From assembly GCA_002162755.1 (NCBI GenBank), contig MAAS01000013.1, positions 124,001 to 188,000 of the forward strand: DNA of 64,000 nucleotides. Direction: 5' to 3'. A model generated the notes under the pieces. That model saw only the letters and a list, made by a program, of their open reading frames with translations, did not search any database and was not told the origin of the DNA. Positions 8,983 to 19,003 of this stretch are shown one piece after another. How positions within the stretch are numbered: the first letter of the stretch is position 1; every line of letters starts with the position of its first letter. This stretch comes from Gammaproteobacteria bacterium 50_400_T64. Lineage in GTDB: Bacteria; Pseudomonadota; Gammaproteobacteria; Pseudomonadales; Porticoccaceae. The position numbers were made by a program, and so were the translations under genes.

Positions 8983-9732
8983 TTAGGCCATATCTCCGAG
9001 TAGGGCTTGCACGATACTCAGTGCGGCGAGTGGCGCAGTTTCTGTGCGCAGTACGCGAGGGCCGAGACCGACGGAAATAACCGCATTTTGTTGTGCGATC
9101 TCGATTTCCCCATCGCTAAAACCGCCCTCTGGGCCTGATAGTAAAACGATAGTCTTTGCTGGGGAGGCCTGGCTGAGTAAGGTGCTGCTCAGACTTTGCT
9201 TAGCCCTGGGGTCGAGTATCAGCTTGAGCGCTGAGTTAGCGGCGCTGGCCGTGAGAAATTCACTCAGTGGTTGAGCGGCTTGTATCTCGGGCACATCATT
9301 ACGCTGGCTTTGCTCACAGGCGCTAATGGCAATTTGCTGCCAGTGGTCGCGTTTCTTCAGGGCGCGCTCACCTTTGAGTTTGACTTCGCTGCGCTCGGTA
9401 AACAGTGGGATGATTTCGTTAACGCCGAGCTCAACGGCTTTTTGTATCACCCAGTCCATGCGCTCGCCCCGCGACAGGCCGATGGCCAGTACGACTCGCG
9501 CTGGGCTAGGCTCTACGCCGGCGCTGTGTGCGCCGATGGCAATCGATGCTTGCTTCTTCGTCGCGGATTGCAGTACAGCAGAGTATTCGCCGCCGCGGCC
9601 GTTAAAGACGATCAGTGCGTCGTTGGCGCGCAGGCGGAGTACGGAAACAAGATAGTGAGCGGCGGATTTATCCAGTGCCAATTCGGCCCCGCTTTGCAGG
9701 GCTTGGTCGATATAGACTCTTGGCACGCGCAT
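8983..9732 (-). CDS. rsmE: 16S rRNA (uracil1498-N3)-methyltransferase RsmE
   Basis: SPOUT-class enzyme that methylates U1498 in the decoding region of 16S rRNA using SAM. The start at 9732 (MRVPRVYID) is preferred over the in-frame ATG at 9759, giving 249 residues. The longer form would overlap metF, and MRVPR is the usual N-terminus. The SAM-binding trefoil knot is shown by LLSGPEGGFSDGE and the late motif LGPRVLRTETAPLAAL. It sits 4 bases after the metF stop, in a chain of SAM-cycle genes, which fits a SAM consumer being co-transcribed. Confidence 0.93.
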   Translation of the reverse strand: MRVPRVYIDQALQSGAELALDKSAAHYLVSVLRLRANDALIVFNGRGGEYSAVLQSATKKQASIAIGAHSAGVEPSPARVVLAIGLSRGERMDWVIQKAVELGVNEIIPLFTERSEVKLKGERALKKRDHWQQIAISACEQSQRNDVPEIQAAQPLSEFLTASAANSALKLILDPRAKQSLSSTLLSQASPAKTIVLLSGPEGGFSDGEIEIAQQNAVISVGLGPRVLRTETAPLAALSIVQALLGDMA

Positions 9733-9736
9733 GGGG

Positions 9737-10591
9737 CTAGTTCTGCTCGGGGCTGACACCGAGGCGGGAGAGAATATCGACGCTGGGTTCGGCCTGATTC
9801 ATGGTGTAAAAATGCAGGCCCGGTGCGCCGCCCTCTAGCAGGCGTTCGCAAAGCTGGGTAACGACATCGGCACCAAAGGCGATAATACTGGCTTGGTCGT
9901 CGCCGTACTGTTCGAGCTTTTTTGCCATCCAGCGAGGGATTTCAGCACCGCAGCTGGCGGAAAAGCGCGCCAAATTGGTGAAATTAGTGATGGGCATAAT
10001 ACCGGGTACGATGGGCTTATCGATACCGGCCTTGGCGGCCTGCTCGAGGAAGTGCCAGTAGGCGTCGATATTAAAAAAGTATTGAGTGATGGCGCCGTCA
10101 GCGCCGGCTTTGAATTTTTCGCCGAGCCAGTAAATATCATCTTTATAGCTTTTGGCGTCGGGATGAATTTCAGGGTAGGCGGCCACTTGCAGGGTAAACT
10201 GCTCGCCAAAGTGTTCGCGTATAAAAGCGACCAGCTCATTGGCGTGGATGGGCTTGCGCGTATTTTCAGGGTCGCTGGGTAAATCGCCACGCAGAGCAAG
10301 CAGTCGTGAAACGCCGGCCTTGCGGTACGTTTCTAGCAGCGCTTGAATCGCATTGGCATCATCGTCGCCAAAGGCAAATGATAAATGGGGCATAACATCG
10401 AGACCGGCAGCGCGGGTTTCGAGCACGATATCTCGTGTGTTGTCGCGGGTTGAGCCGCCGGCGCCATAGGTCACCGAGAAATACTCCGGCGCTAGTGTTG
10501 CCAGGGTTTCACGGGTGCGGGCCAGCTTCTCAGCACCGGGCTGAGTTTTCGGTGGGAAAAACTCAAAACTTAATAACCAGTCTTTAGTCAT
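9737..10591 (-). CDS. metF: 5,10-methylenetetrahydrofolate reductase MetF
   Basis: Flavoenzyme that reduces 5,10-methylene-THF to 5-methyl-THF, the methyl donor for methionine synthesis. 284 residues, normal length. Recognisable motifs are SFEFFPPKT at the start, VTYGAGGSTRD, LALRGD and TQYFFN. It lies downstream of ahcY, separated by about 100 bases that contain a strong RNA hairpin, and upstream of rsmE. With metK and ahcY it makes an operon covering the activated methyl cycle. Confidence 0.96.
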   Translation of the reverse strand: MTKDWLLSFEFFPPKTQPGAEKLARTRETLATLAPEYFSVTYGAGGSTRDNTRDIVLETRAAGLDVMPHLSFAFGDDDANAIQALLETYRKAGVSRLLALRGDLPSDPENTRKPIHANELVAFIREHFGEQFTLQVAAYPEIHPDAKSYKDDIYWLGEKFKAGADGAITQYFFNIDAYWHFLEQAAKAGIDKPIVPGIMPITNFTNLARFSASCGAEIPRWMAKKLEQYGDDQASIIAFGADVVTQLCERLLEGGAPGLHFYTMNQAEPSVDILSRLGVSPEQN

Positions 10592-10641
10592 GCCAGGTAT
10601 TACTTCTCTCAGTTTGTAGCGTTGTAATGTGTATCACCGAA

Positions 10642-10669
10642 CCGCGGCGCTGTAGAAACAGCACCACGG
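10642..10669 (-). other. Strand-specific RNA hairpin between ahcY and metF
   Basis: On the minus-strand transcript 11 base pairs form between 10659-10669 and 10642-10652 around a 6-base loop, using two G-U wobbles. The same sequence read on the plus strand would have A-C mismatches at these places, so the structure favours the ahcY-metF mRNA. No U-tract follows, so it is not a classical terminator; it may stabilise or attenuate the message. Confidence 0.5.
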
Positions 10670-10695
10670 GTGCGGGACGATATAGTAATGGCGAT

Positions 10696-12102
10696 TTAAT
10701 AGCGATAGGTGTCTGACTTGTACGGTCCGTCGACGTCGACGTTGATGTAATCTGCCTGAGTTTGCGTCAGTTGGGTGAGCACGCCAGAAAAGCCTTTCAC
10801 CATGTGTGCCGCAACTTCTTCGTCGAGGTGCTTGGGCAGTACTTCAACCTGCAAAGCCTGCTTTTGGGCCGCTTCGTTCATATCGGCAAACTTCTGTGCG
10901 TAGAGGTGAATCTGCGCCAGTACCTGATTGGCAAAAGAGCCATCCATAATGCGGCTGGGGTGGCCGGTGGCGTTACCCAAATTGACCAGGCGTCCTTCAG
11001 ACAGCAGCAGGATGTGATCATTTTCAGCAGCTTCAATTGTTTTGGCGCGGTAGATCTTGTGCACCTGAGGTTTGACCTCTTGCCAGAACCAGTTGTCGCG
11101 GGTGTAGGCAGTATCAATTTCATTGTCGAAGTGGCCGATGTTGGAAACCACGCAGCCGCTTTTCAGAGCTTTGAGCATTTGCGCATCGCAAACATTGACA
11201 TTGCCGGTGGTGGTGACAACCAGATCAATGGTGCCGAGCAGAGCGGTATTAATGCCCTCGGCGGTGCCGGTGTTGATGCCGTCTATATAAGGTGAGACGA
11301 CCTCGAAGCCATCCATGCAGGCCTGCATGGCGCAAATGGGGTCGATTTCTGCAACTTTGACAATCATGCCTTCCTGACACAGTGATTGCACCGAGCCTTT
11401 GCCGACATCGCCGTAGCCGATAACCAATGCTTTTTTGCCGGCCAGCAAGTGGTCGGTGGCGCGTTTGATGGCGTCGTTCAAGCTGTGGCGGCAACCGTAC
11501 TTGTTGTCGTTCTTTGACTTGGTGACCGAGTCGTTGACGTTAATGGCCGGTATTTTAAGCAGCCCGGCTTCAAGCATTTCGTAGAGGCGGTGTACGCCGG
11601 TGGTGGTTTCTTCTGTCACACCGTGCACGGCCTTGAGTATCTGTGGGTACTTGTCGTGAAGGATGGCCGTCAGATCGCCGCCGTCATCAAGAATCATATT
11701 GGCGGCCCAAGGCTCGCCATCTTTCAAAATGGTTTGCTCAATGCACCACTCGTACTCTTCTTCGGTCTCACCTTTCCAGGCGTAGACGGCAACACCGCTG
11801 GCGGCAATAGCGGCGGCAGCGTGGTCCTGAGTAGAGAAAATATTGCACGACGACCAGCGCACTTCTGCGCCGAGGGACTCGAGCGTTTCAATCAACACGG
11901 CGGTTTGAATGGTCATGTGAATACAGCCGAGGATTTTGGCATCGGCCAGGGGCTGTTCGTGGTGATATTTTTCACGAATCGCCATCAGCGCTGGCATTTC
12001 TGTTTCGGCGATGTCAATTTCCATACGGCCCCAGTCGCTGAGACTGATATCGGCGACTTTATAGTCGGGTGCTAATGTGTCTACCTTGGCAAAATTACTC
12101 AC
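10696..12102 (-). CDS. ahcY: S-adenosylhomocysteine hydrolase AhcY
   Basis: NAD-dependent enzyme that splits S-adenosylhomocysteine into adenosine and homocysteine, removing the product inhibitor of methyltransferases. 468 residues. Motifs include the substrate region [34 protein letters not shown], the Rossmann loop [11 protein letters not shown] and the C-terminal [10 protein letters not shown] characteristic of the family. Located 75 bases downstream of metK on the same strand and upstream of metF, consistent with an operon under the ArsR-type regulator at 13415-14395. Confidence 0.97.
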   Translation of the reverse strand: MSNFAKVDTLAPDYKVADISLSDWGRMEIDIAETEMPALMAIREKYHHEQPLADAKILGCIHMTIQTAVLIETLESLGAEVRWSSCNIFSTQDHAAAAIAASGVAVYAWKGETEEEYEWCIEQTILKDGEPWAANMILDDGGDLTAILHDKYPQILKAVHGVTEETTTGVHRLYEMLEAGLLKIPAINVNDSVTKSKNDNKYGCRHSLNDAIKRATDHLLAGKKALVIGYGDVGKGSVQSLCQEGMIVKVAEIDPICAMQACMDGFEVVSPYIDGINTGTAEGINTALLGTIDLVVTTTGNVNVCDAQMLKALKSGCVVSNIGHFDNEIDTAYTRDNWFWQEVKPQVHKIYRAKTIEAAENDHILLLSEGRLVNLGNATGHPSRIMDGSFANQVLAQIHLYAQKFADMNEAAQKQALQVEVLPKHLDEEVAAHMVKGFSGVLTQLTQTQADYINVDVDGPYKSDTYRY

Positions 12103-12177
12103 TGTCCATTCCTCTCATTTTGTCGCTAACTTTCGTTGTGCGTGTTTTGTATGAAGTCGTGTTTATTAGATTGACGC

Positions 12178-13332
12178 TTAAATTTCTGCTCGTAGAGCGT
12201 CGGCTTTATCGGTTTTTTCCCAGGTGAAATCCGCTTCTTCTCGGCCGAAATGACCGTAGGCAGCGGTTTGTCGGTAGATGGGTCGCTTCAGTTGCAGCAT
12301 CTCGATAAGGCCGGCGGGGCGCAGGTCGAAGTGCTTGGTGACCAGCTCTGAAATACGCTCATCGGGCATGACGCCGGTGCCGTAAGTGTTGACCGCAATA
12401 GAGGTCGGTTCGGCCACGCCGATGGCGTAGGAGATCTGAATTTCGCAGCGCTCGGCAAGGCCCGCGGCGACGATATTTTTCGCTACATAGCGCCCGGCAT
12501 AAGCCGCTGAGCGGTCAACCTTTGAGGGATCTTTACCCGAGAAGGCACCGCCACCGTGGTGGGCCATGCCGCCGTAGGTATCGACAATAATTTTGCGCCC
12601 GGTGAGGCCGCAATCGCCCATGGGGCCGCCAATAATAAACTGGCCGGTGGGATTGATGTGGTAGCGGGTGTCTGCGTGCAGCCATTCGGCGGGCAGGATC
12701 GGCTTGATGACATCTTCCATGATCGCTTCCTGCAGGTCGGGCAGGGAAATGTCGGGGCTGTGCTGGGTGGATAATACGACTGCATCAATCGCGACGGGCA
12801 AGCCCTTTTCATAGCGCAGGGTAATCTGGCTTTTCGCATCGGGGCGCAGCCAGGGCAGTATTTTGTGCTTGCGTAAATAGGCCTGGCGCTCGACCAAGCG
12901 GTGGGCGTAGAAAATAGGGGCCGGCATCAATACATCGGTTTCATTCGTCGCGTAGCCAAACATCAAACCCTGATCGCCCGCACCGAGATCTTTATTGTCG
13001 GCTTCATCGACACCAACGGCGATATCGACAGACTGTTTGCCAATGGCATTCAGCACGGCACAGGTCGCGCCATCAAAGCCAACGTCAGAGCTGTCGTAAC
13101 CGATGTCGAGGATGACATTGCGCACGATGTCTTCGAGGTCAACATAGGTATTGGTGCGCACTTCACCGGCAACAACGGCAACACCAGTTTTGACCAGCGT
13201 CTCTACCGCTACGCGAGCGTTGGGGTCATCGGCAATAATGGCATCGAGAATGGCGTCTGAAATCTGGTCGGCCATTTTATCGGGGTGGCCCTCTGATACG
13301 GATTCAGAGGTAAAAATACTGTATTGACTCAT
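12178..13332 (-). CDS. metK: S-adenosylmethionine synthetase MetK
   Basis: Makes S-adenosylmethionine from methionine and ATP. 384 residues, as usual. Signature [12 protein letters not shown] and the P-loop-like [19 protein letters not shown] are intact, and the N-terminal [13 protein letters not shown] is canonical. Second gene of a minus-strand operon after the ArsR-methyltransferase regulator, with a 10-bp perfect hairpin in the gap. Downstream genes ahcY and metF complete the methyl cycle except for methionine synthase, which is not in the window. Confidence 0.97.
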   Translation of the reverse strand: MSQYSIFTSESVSEGHPDKMADQISDAILDAIIADDPNARVAVETLVKTGVAVVAGEVRTNTYVDLEDIVRNVILDIGYDSSDVGFDGATCAVLNAIGKQSVDIAVGVDEADNKDLGAGDQGLMFGYATNETDVLMPAPIFYAHRLVERQAYLRKHKILPWLRPDAKSQITLRYEKGLPVAIDAVVLSTQHSPDISLPDLQEAIMEDVIKPILPAEWLHADTRYHINPTGQFIIGGPMGDCGLTGRKIIVDTYGGMAHHGGGAFSGKDPSKVDRSAAYAGRYVAKNIVAAGLAERCEIQISYAIGVAEPTSIAVNTYGTGVMPDERISELVTKHFDLRPAGLIEMLQLKRPIYRQTAAYGHFGREEADFTWEKTDKADALRAEI

Positions 13333-13373
13333 CTAGCTGTCCTTTTGGGTAACAGTTTTTTGTTGTCGATCTC

Positions 13374-13401
13374 GGGAGCCTCTGATTAATTAGAGGCTCC
13401 C
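13374..13401 (-). terminator. Perfect 10-bp hairpin between the regulator gene and metK
   Basis: GGGAGCCTCT (13374-13383) and AGAGGCTCCC (13392-13401) pair perfectly around an 8-base loop GATTAATT. It lies after the regulator stop codon and about 40 bases before the metK ATG. The following minus-strand sequence is A-rich rather than T-rich, so it could be a weak terminator, a processing site or an attenuator separating expression of regulator and metK. Confidence 0.5.
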
Positions 13402-13414
13402 AAAGTGTAGACGC

Positions 13415-14395
13415 TTATTTATGAAATTTTCGTAGCTGGACTTTAAAGCCGTTGCGTTGCGCCATGTAGACGCTTTCACCTTCTTTAAAGCCGCATTCTT
13501 CGGCCCAGATCCCGAGCTCGATAGGGCAAAACCCCAGCCACAGGTCACCGCAGGTATCGCGCACCCAGTCCTGATCGTGCTGGCAGAGTTCGGTGACGAT
13601 CAAAGTGCCGCCGGGCTTGAGTAGCTGAAAAATATCTTTAAGCATGTCAGAGGGAGTGGCGACGTGATGGAGCACCATATTTAAGGTGGTGCAATCGACA
13701 CTGAGTTTGGCGGCAGCTTTAGAGCCTGTCTCGCCGAGAATAAAACGGACGTTGCCGCAGAGCTCTTCGCCCACGAGTGCTTCGGCACGTTCGAGCATGG
13801 CGGAGGAATTATCAAGGGCGATCACCTGTTCAAAGCGGGGTGCCAGTGCTGCTAATAATTCACCTTCGCCGGGGCCGATTTCGAGAACAGACTTTGCGCC
13901 CTTTTGGCGCTCGGGTTCGAGCAGCTCCAGCACTGCATCACCATAGAGTGAATAGCTGGCAATCAGATCCTGCTGTTGGCGGAAGCCCTCGGCATTACTG
14001 CCGAAAAAGGTTTTTGATGTCGCTGACCGGCGTTCGTGAATTAGCACAACTTCGGCGAGTACCTCAGGCGATAAGTCACAGGTATCGAGCTGAGTGAAAA
14101 TCTGCTCGCGCAGCAGGGCCAGTTCGCTGCCATCGTTGATATTACGACGATAGAAAATAAAGGTGCCTTCTTTACGTGTAACGACCAGGCCGGCTTTGGC
14201 GAGCACTTTTAAATGGTGGCTCATGGCGGGCTGGCGAATGCCAAACATTTTCGATAACTCGAGCACACCAAAAGCGTCACGCTGTAACGCGCGCAAAATT
14301 TGCAGACGCAGCTCGTCCCCAGCCGCCTTGCACAGGATGCTGAGATAGGGGATGCCCGTTGGTAATTGTTCGCTGTTGCTTGTGGGTGTGGTCAT
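13415..14395 (-). CDS. ArsR-family regulator fused to a SAM-dependent methyltransferase domain (SahR-like)
   Basis: The N-terminal 85 residues are an ArsR-type winged helix with recognition region LSKMFGIRQPAMSHHLKVLAKAGLV-type motif at 47-71. Residues from about 145 onward form a class I methyltransferase fold with motif I LEIGPGEGE at 171-179. The ATG at 14395 is chosen over the upstream ATG at 14431, because MTTPTSN starts right after the operator region and gives the normal length of 326. Regulators of this kind beside metK/ahcY are known (SahR, responding to S-adenosylhomocysteine). Here the SAM-binding-like domain could sense SAM or SAH. Whether it still methylates anything is unknown. 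Confidence 0.87.
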   Translation of the reverse strand: MTTPTSNSEQLPTGIPYLSILCKAAGDELRLQILRALQRDAFGVLELSKMFGIRQPAMSHHLKVLAKAGLVVTRKEGTFIFYRRNINDGSELALLREQIFTQLDTCDLSPEVLAEVVLIHERRSATSKTFFGSNAEGFRQQQDLIASYSLYGDAVLELLEPERQKGAKSVLEIGPGEGELLAALAPRFEQVIALDNSSAMLERAEALVGEELCGNVRFILGETGSKAAAKLSVDCTTLNMVLHHVATPSDMLKDIFQLLKPGGTLIVTELCQHDQDWVRDTCGDLWLGFCPIELGIWAEECGFKEGESVYMAQRNGFKVQLRKFHK

Positions 14396-14414
14396 GGGCG
14401 CGACTGTACTACAG

Positions 14415-14442
14415 TGATATTTCAATATCAAAATTAATTGAT
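14415..14442. promoter_or_regulatory. Two overlapping inverted repeats, candidate operator of the ArsR-type regulator
   Basis: TGATATT-TC-AATATCA (14415-14430) is a perfect 7-bp inverted repeat. Overlapping it, ATCAA-N6-TTGAT (14427-14442) is a second. They lie 20 bases before the regulator ATG and in the divergent region shared with tkt. ArsR-type proteins bind AT-rich inverted repeats of this size, so autoregulation and control of the methyl-cycle operon, perhaps also tkt, is inferred. Confidence 0.55.
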
Positions 14443-14585
14443 GTTGTGGTTGGCTGGTTCTCGTTGTCGTTATTGTGCATTAAACGGGATACTAATTTTT
14501 ATAAATCGACAGGAGTTCTTTACTGACTGGCGCAGGTGCGGGAAAATAGCGCCCCTTTTTTTCTATCTTCTGGAGTATCGCTTCG

Positions 14586-16583
14586 ATGCAATCTCGCCGT
14601 GATCTTGCCAATGCTATACGTGCGCTCAGTATGGATGCTGTCCAACAGGCTAATAGTGGCCACCCCGGTGCCCCCATGGGCATGGCGGATATCGCCGAAG
14701 TGCTGTGGAATGACTACCTTTGCCACAATCCGGCGAATCCTGCCTGGGCTGACCGAGACCGTTTCGTGCTGTCGAACGGCCATGGCTCGATGCTCTTGTA
14801 TTCGCTGCTGCACCTCACAGGCTATGAGCTATCTCTGCAGGATTTAAAAGATTTCCGCCAGATGGGCTCTAAAACAGCGGGTCATCCTGAATTGGGTGAA
14901 GCGCCGGGTATTGAAACTACTACTGGGCCACTGGGTCAGGGTATTGCCAATGCTGCGGGTATGGCGCTGGCAGAGAAAATTCTCGCCGCGCAGTTTAATC
15001 AGCCTGGGCATGATGTTGTTGATCACTACACTTATACCTTTCTCGGCGATGGCTGCCTGATGGAAGGCATCTCCCACGAAGCATGCTCGTTGGCGGGTAC
15101 CCACAAGCTGGGCAAGCTCATCGCCTTTTATGACGACAACGGTATTTCCATCGACGGCGAAGTTGAAGGCTGGTTTACCGACGATACCCCTGCGCGTTTT
15201 GAAGCCTACGGTTGGCAGGTTATCCCCAAAGTCGACGGTCACGATGGCGAAGCGATTAAAGCGGCGATAGAGCTGGCCCGTAGTGACAGCGACAAGCCGA
15301 CACTGATCTGCTGCCAAACGGTGATTGGTTTTGGTTCGCCCGCAAAGCAGGGTACCTCTGGCTGCCACGGCGCGCCATTGGGTGCTGAAGAAATTGCCGC
15401 GACTAAGAAGGCGCTGGGCTGGAAACACGGCGCATTTGTCGTTCCCGATACGATTTACGAAGGTTGGTCAGCGAGTAATAAAGGCAGCAAGGCCGAAGCC
15501 GAGTGGCAACAGCGCTTTGATGCTTACGCTAAGGCGCATCCCGAATTAGCCGCTGAATTGCAGCGCCGGGTAAATGGCGATTTGCCCGCAGACTTCTCCG
15601 CACAGGCCCAGGCTTATGTCGACGAATGTCAGGCCAAGGGCGAATCACCAGCAACCCGTAAAGCCTCGCAAAATTGTCTCGATGCCTTTGGGCCTGTGCT
15701 ACCTGAATTACTCGGTGGTTCGGCTGATTTGGCGGGTTCTAACAATACAATGTGGAAGGGCTGCAAAGACGTCACCGCTGATGATGCTTCGGGCAACTAC
15801 CTTTATTACGGTGTGCGCGAATTTGGCATGGCGGCGATGATGAATGGCATCGCCCTGCACGGCGGCTTTATTAACTACGGCGCAACCTTTTTAGTGTTTA
15901 TGGAGTACTGCCGCAACGCCGTGCGCATGGCCGCATTAATGAAGCTGCGCAGCATTTTTGTCTTCACCCACGACTCCATTGGTCTCGGTGAAGATGGCCC
16001 CACGCACCAGCCGGTTGAGCAGCTCACCAGTTTGCGCACCACGCCGGGCATGAACACCTGGCGTCCCTGCGACACCGTAGAATCTGCCGTGTCCTGGAAG
16101 ACCGCCATCGAACGCCAAAATGGCCCCTCGGCATTGATCTTTACGCGCCAGGGCTTGCCCCACCAGGAGCGATCAGTCAAGCAAGTAGCCGCCATCGCAA
16201 AAGGCGCTTACACATTAGTCGATTGCGACGGCGAGCCCGATTTGATTTTGATGGCGACGGGTTCTGAAGTGCAGTTAATTGTTGAAGCCGCGAAAACCCT
16301 CAGTGAACAAGGCAGTAAAGTGCGCGTGGTGTCTATGCCCTGCACCGAATTGTTTGATGCACAGGATGCGGCCTATCGCGAGTCTGTACTACCGTCGAGT
16401 GTGCGTAAGCGCATCGCCGTTGAAGCCCTGCATGAAGATTTCTGGTGCAAATACACCGGCCTCGATGGCGCAGTGATTGGCATGAGTACCTTTGGTGCTT
16501 CCGCCCCCGGCCCCGAGCTGATGGCGCACTTTGGCTTCACCGTTGAAAACGTGCTGGCCAAAGCGAAGACCTTACTCGCTTAA
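14586..16583 (+). CDS. tkt: Transketolase
   Basis: Thiamine-diphosphate enzyme moving two-carbon units between sugar phosphates in the pentose phosphate pathway. 665 residues. Features: [19 protein letters not shown] start, the ThDP motif [13 protein letters not shown], then the pyrimidine-binding part with [10 protein letters not shown] and [20 protein letters not shown]. It heads the plus-strand cluster tkt-epd-pgk-fba, with a purine-rich ribosome site CTGGAG about 10 bases before the ATG. Divergent from the regulator gene. Confidence 0.97.
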   Translation: MQSRRDLANAIRALSMDAVQQANSGHPGAPMGMADIAEVLWNDYLCHNPANPAWADRDRFVLSNGHGSMLLYSLLHLTGYELSLQDLKDFRQMGSKTAGHPELGEAPGIETTTGPLGQGIANAAGMALAEKILAAQFNQPGHDVVDHYTYTFLGDGCLMEGISHEACSLAGTHKLGKLIAFYDDNGISIDGEVEGWFTDDTPARFEAYGWQVIPKVDGHDGEAIKAAIELARSDSDKPTLICCQTVIGFGSPAKQGTSGCHGAPLGAEEIAATKKALGWKHGAFVVPDTIYEGWSASNKGSKAEAEWQQRFDAYAKAHPELAAELQRRVNGDLPADFSAQAQAYVDECQAKGESPATRKASQNCLDAFGPVLPELLGGSADLAGSNNTMWKGCKDVTADDASGNYLYYGVREFGMAAMMNGIALHGGFINYGATFLVFMEYCRNAVRMAALMKLRSIFVFTHDSIGLGEDGPTHQPVEQLTSLRTTPGMNTWRPCDTVESAVSWKTAIERQNGPSALIFTRQGLPHQERSVKQVAAIAKGAYTLVDCDGEPDLILMATGSEVQLIVEAAKTLSEQGSKVRVVSMPCTELFDAQDAAYRESVLPSSVRKRIAVEALHEDFWCKYTGLDGAVIGMSTFGASAPGPELMAHFGFTVENVLAKAKTLLA

Positions 16584-16630
16584 GCGGTGACTTCTTTAAT
16601 CCGCCATTGGCTTAAGCAGAGACACGCTTA

Positions 16631-17656
16631 ATGACCTTGCGTTTAGCCATTAATGGCTTCGGTCGAGTGGGACGTTGCGTGCTGCGCGCTCTGCATGAGC
16701 GGCAGGCGCAGCTCGGCGAGCGTTTGCAAGTCGTGGCTATTAACGAACTGGCTGATCTCGACACAATTGCTTACTTAACCCGTTATGACTCTACCCATGG
16801 TCACTTTCCTGGCCAGGTTGGTGTGTCGAGCAGCGGCGGTGAGCGGCTGGTGATTGATGGCCATGAGATTCACGTTAGTCATCAGCAGTCCCTCACTGAC
16901 TTGCCCTGGGCTGAGCACAATGTTGATTTGGTGCTCGAATGTACCGGCACCTTTGCCCAGCGCGATATTGCCCAGCAACATATCGATGCGGGTGCCAAGG
17001 CGGTGCTGTTTTCACAGCCTGCAGAAGCCGATATTGATGCCACCGTGGTTTACGGCATTAATCATCAGCAATTAAGTCGAGAACATAAAATTATTTCAGC
17101 GGCTTCATGCACCACCAATTGTGTGGTGCCCGCGATTAAAGCGCTGCACGATGCCCTGGGCGTTGAGGCGGGGGTGATTACCACCATCCACTCGGCGATG
17201 AATGATCAGCCGGTGCTCGACTCTTATCACCACACCGACCTGCGTAAAACGCGGGCGGCCTTTCAGTCGATTATTCCGGTTGAAACCGGTTTGGCGAAGG
17301 GCATCGACCGCATATTGCCCGAGCTGAGTGGCCGCTTTGAAGCACAGGCGATGCGGGTGCCAACGCAAAATGTATCGGCTATCGATCTTTCCGTGCAGGT
17401 GCAGCGAGACACAACGAGCGCAGAGGTTAATGCCATTCTGCGGAATGCCAGCGAGGGGCCGTTAAATAATATTCTTGGTTTTACCGAAGAGCCCTTGGCG
17501 TCCTGCGATTTTAATCACGATGCTCACTCGGGTATTGTTGATGCCAGCCAAACCCGCGTCGGCGGCGAGCGCCTGGTGAAAGTGTTGCTATGGTTTGACA
17601 ATGAATGGGGCTATGCCAATCGTATGGTCGACATTCTCGATTATTGGAAGAGCTGA
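16631..17656 (+). CDS. epd: Erythrose-4-phosphate dehydrogenase (GapA-like)
   Basis: NAD-dependent dehydrogenase of the glyceraldehyde-3-phosphate dehydrogenase family. The catalytic motif SCTTNC is at 159-164 with Cys160, the Rossmann start is INGFGRVGR, and WFDNEWGYANRM closes the protein. The INELADL segment and the absence of Gap-specific motifs favour Epd, which oxidises erythrose 4-phosphate for pyridoxal phosphate synthesis. Position between tkt (erythrose 4-phosphate source) and pgk matches the gammaproteobacterial epd-pgk-fba order. A glycolytic GapA role cannot be excluded. Confidence 0.85.
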   Translation: MTLRLAINGFGRVGRCVLRALHERQAQLGERLQVVAINELADLDTIAYLTRYDSTHGHFPGQVGVSSSGGERLVIDGHEIHVSHQQSLTDLPWAEHNVDLVLECTGTFAQRDIAQQHIDAGAKAVLFSQPAEADIDATVVYGINHQQLSREHKIISAASCTTNCVVPAIKALHDALGVEAGVITTIHSAMNDQPVLDSYHHTDLRKTRAAFQSIIPVETGLAKGIDRILPELSGRFEAQAMRVPTQNVSAIDLSVQVQRDTTSAEVNAILRNASEGPLNNILGFTEEPLASCDFNHDAHSGIVDASQTRVGGERLVKVLLWFDNEWGYANRMVDILDYWKS

Positions 17657-17729
17657 ATATTGGAAAGGCTGAAAACCTTAATTTTTTGAAACAACAATTT
17701 TTGAAGAAGCAAAAGGAAGCGCAAACACA

Positions 17730-18893
17730 ATGACTATCAAGTTAATGAAAGATCTCGATCTTGCCAATCAGCGGGTGTTAATACGGGAAGACTTGAACGT
17801 ACCCATTAAAGACGGTGCGGTAAGTTCTGATGCGCGCATTCGTGCGGCGCTGCCGACTATTCGTGCGGCGATGGCAGCGGGTGCAAAAGTCTTGTTGATG
17901 TCCCACCTCGGTCGCCCGGTTGAAGGCGAGGCCGACAGTGCCTTTTCACTGCAACCCGTGGCCGCTCATTTGAGTGCTTTGCTGGGCTGTGACGTGCCGG
18001 TGATTAGCGACTGGCGCGATGGTGTCGACGTCGCCAGCGGCAGTGTCGCCCTGCTCGAAAATGTGCGTTTTAATAAAGGCGAGAAAAAGAATGATGAGGC
18101 CCTGGCAAAAGCCTATGCCAGCCTCTGCGATATTTTTGTAATGGATGCCTTCGGGACGGCCCACCGGGCACAGGCCTCTACCCACGGCGTTGCTCGCTTT
18201 GCCAAAGTCGCCTGTGCAGGCCCGTTATTAGCCGGTGAGCTGGATGCGCTGGCGAAGGCCCTGGCCGCACCGGCGAAACCCGTCGTCGCTATTGTTGGCG
18301 GTGCAAAAGTATCGACGAAAATTGAAGTACTCGAAGCATTGTCCGATAAGGTCGATCAACTCATCGTTGGTGGCGGCATTGCCAATACCTTTTTAGCCGC
18401 TGCGGGCAAGCCCGTTGGTAAGTCGCTGTGCGAACATGATCTAACGGACGTTGCCCGTGGGCTAATGGAAAAATGCGATATTCCACTGCCGACGGACGTA
18501 GTGGTTGGCAGTGAATTTTCGGAGCAGGCCGAAGCCACGCTAAAGTCAGTCGATGATGTTAGTGAAAGCGATATGATTTTTGATATCGGCCCCGACACAG
18601 CGGCGAAACTTGCCGCCATTCTGCAAGATGCCGGTACTATTATCTGGAATGGCCCGGTCGGTGTATTTGAGTTCGACCAGTTTGGCGCAGGCACGGAAGC
18701 AATTGCTCGCGCCATCGCGGCGAACAAAGGTTTTTCCATTGCCGGTGGCGGCGACACTTTAGCGGCAGTTGATAAATACGGGATTACCGATGACGTGTCC
18801 TATATTTCTACGGGTGGCGGCGCTTTCCTCGAATACGTTGAAGGCAAGACTCTGCCCGCCGTCGCGATATTAGAAGAGCGTGGCGACGACTAG
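17730..18893 (+). CDS. pgk: Phosphoglycerate kinase
   Basis: Transfers the phosphate of 1,3-bisphosphoglycerate to ADP in glycolysis. 387 residues, usual for the bacterial enzyme. The N-terminal [32 protein letters not shown], the central [12 protein letters not shown] and the C-terminal nucleotide motif [14 protein letters not shown] are all intact. Third gene of tkt-epd-pgk-fba; the gap to fba carries a short tandem repeat. Confidence 0.97.
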   Translation: MTIKLMKDLDLANQRVLIREDLNVPIKDGAVSSDARIRAALPTIRAAMAAGAKVLLMSHLGRPVEGEADSAFSLQPVAAHLSALLGCDVPVISDWRDGVDVASGSVALLENVRFNKGEKKNDEALAKAYASLCDIFVMDAFGTAHRAQASTHGVARFAKVACAGPLLAGELDALAKALAAPAKPVVAIVGGAKVSTKIEVLEALSDKVDQLIVGGGIANTFLAAAGKPVGKSLCEHDLTDVARGLMEKCDIPLPTDVVVGSEFSEQAEATLKSVDDVSESDMIFDIGPDTAAKLAAILQDAGTIIWNGPVGVFEFDQFGAGTEAIARAIAANKGFSIAGGGDTLAAVDKYGITDDVSYISTGGGAFLEYVEGKTLPAVAILEERGDD

Positions 18894-18935
18894 CCCGCAC
18901 GATACAAATGCCCTTTGCAGGGGCAGAACCTTAAG

Positions 18936-18971
18936 TAATTAAGTCACTAATTAAGCAACTAATTAAGTAAC
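18936..18971. repeat. Three tandem 12-bp repeats between pgk and fba
   Basis: Three consecutive units TAATTAAGTCAC, TAATTAAGCAAC and TAATTAAGTAAC. The 8-bp core TAATTAAG is identical in all three, and the last four bases vary. The unit length is a multiple of three and it contains TAA stops. It lies 40 bases after the pgk stop and about 30 before the fba ATG. Confidence 0.85.
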
Positions 18972-19003
18972 TCAGTCAGTTACCAAGAAGGAAGGAAAAA
19001 GTT

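Noticed and set aside
13333..13414. SAM or SAH riboswitch before metK or ahcY
   Set aside because: The gaps are short, and I see only a single hairpin before metK and none before ahcY; no riboswitch core is recognisable.
14844..15428. 194-codon minus-strand frame inside tkt
   Set aside because: Antisense shadow of a strongly conserved transketolase gene.
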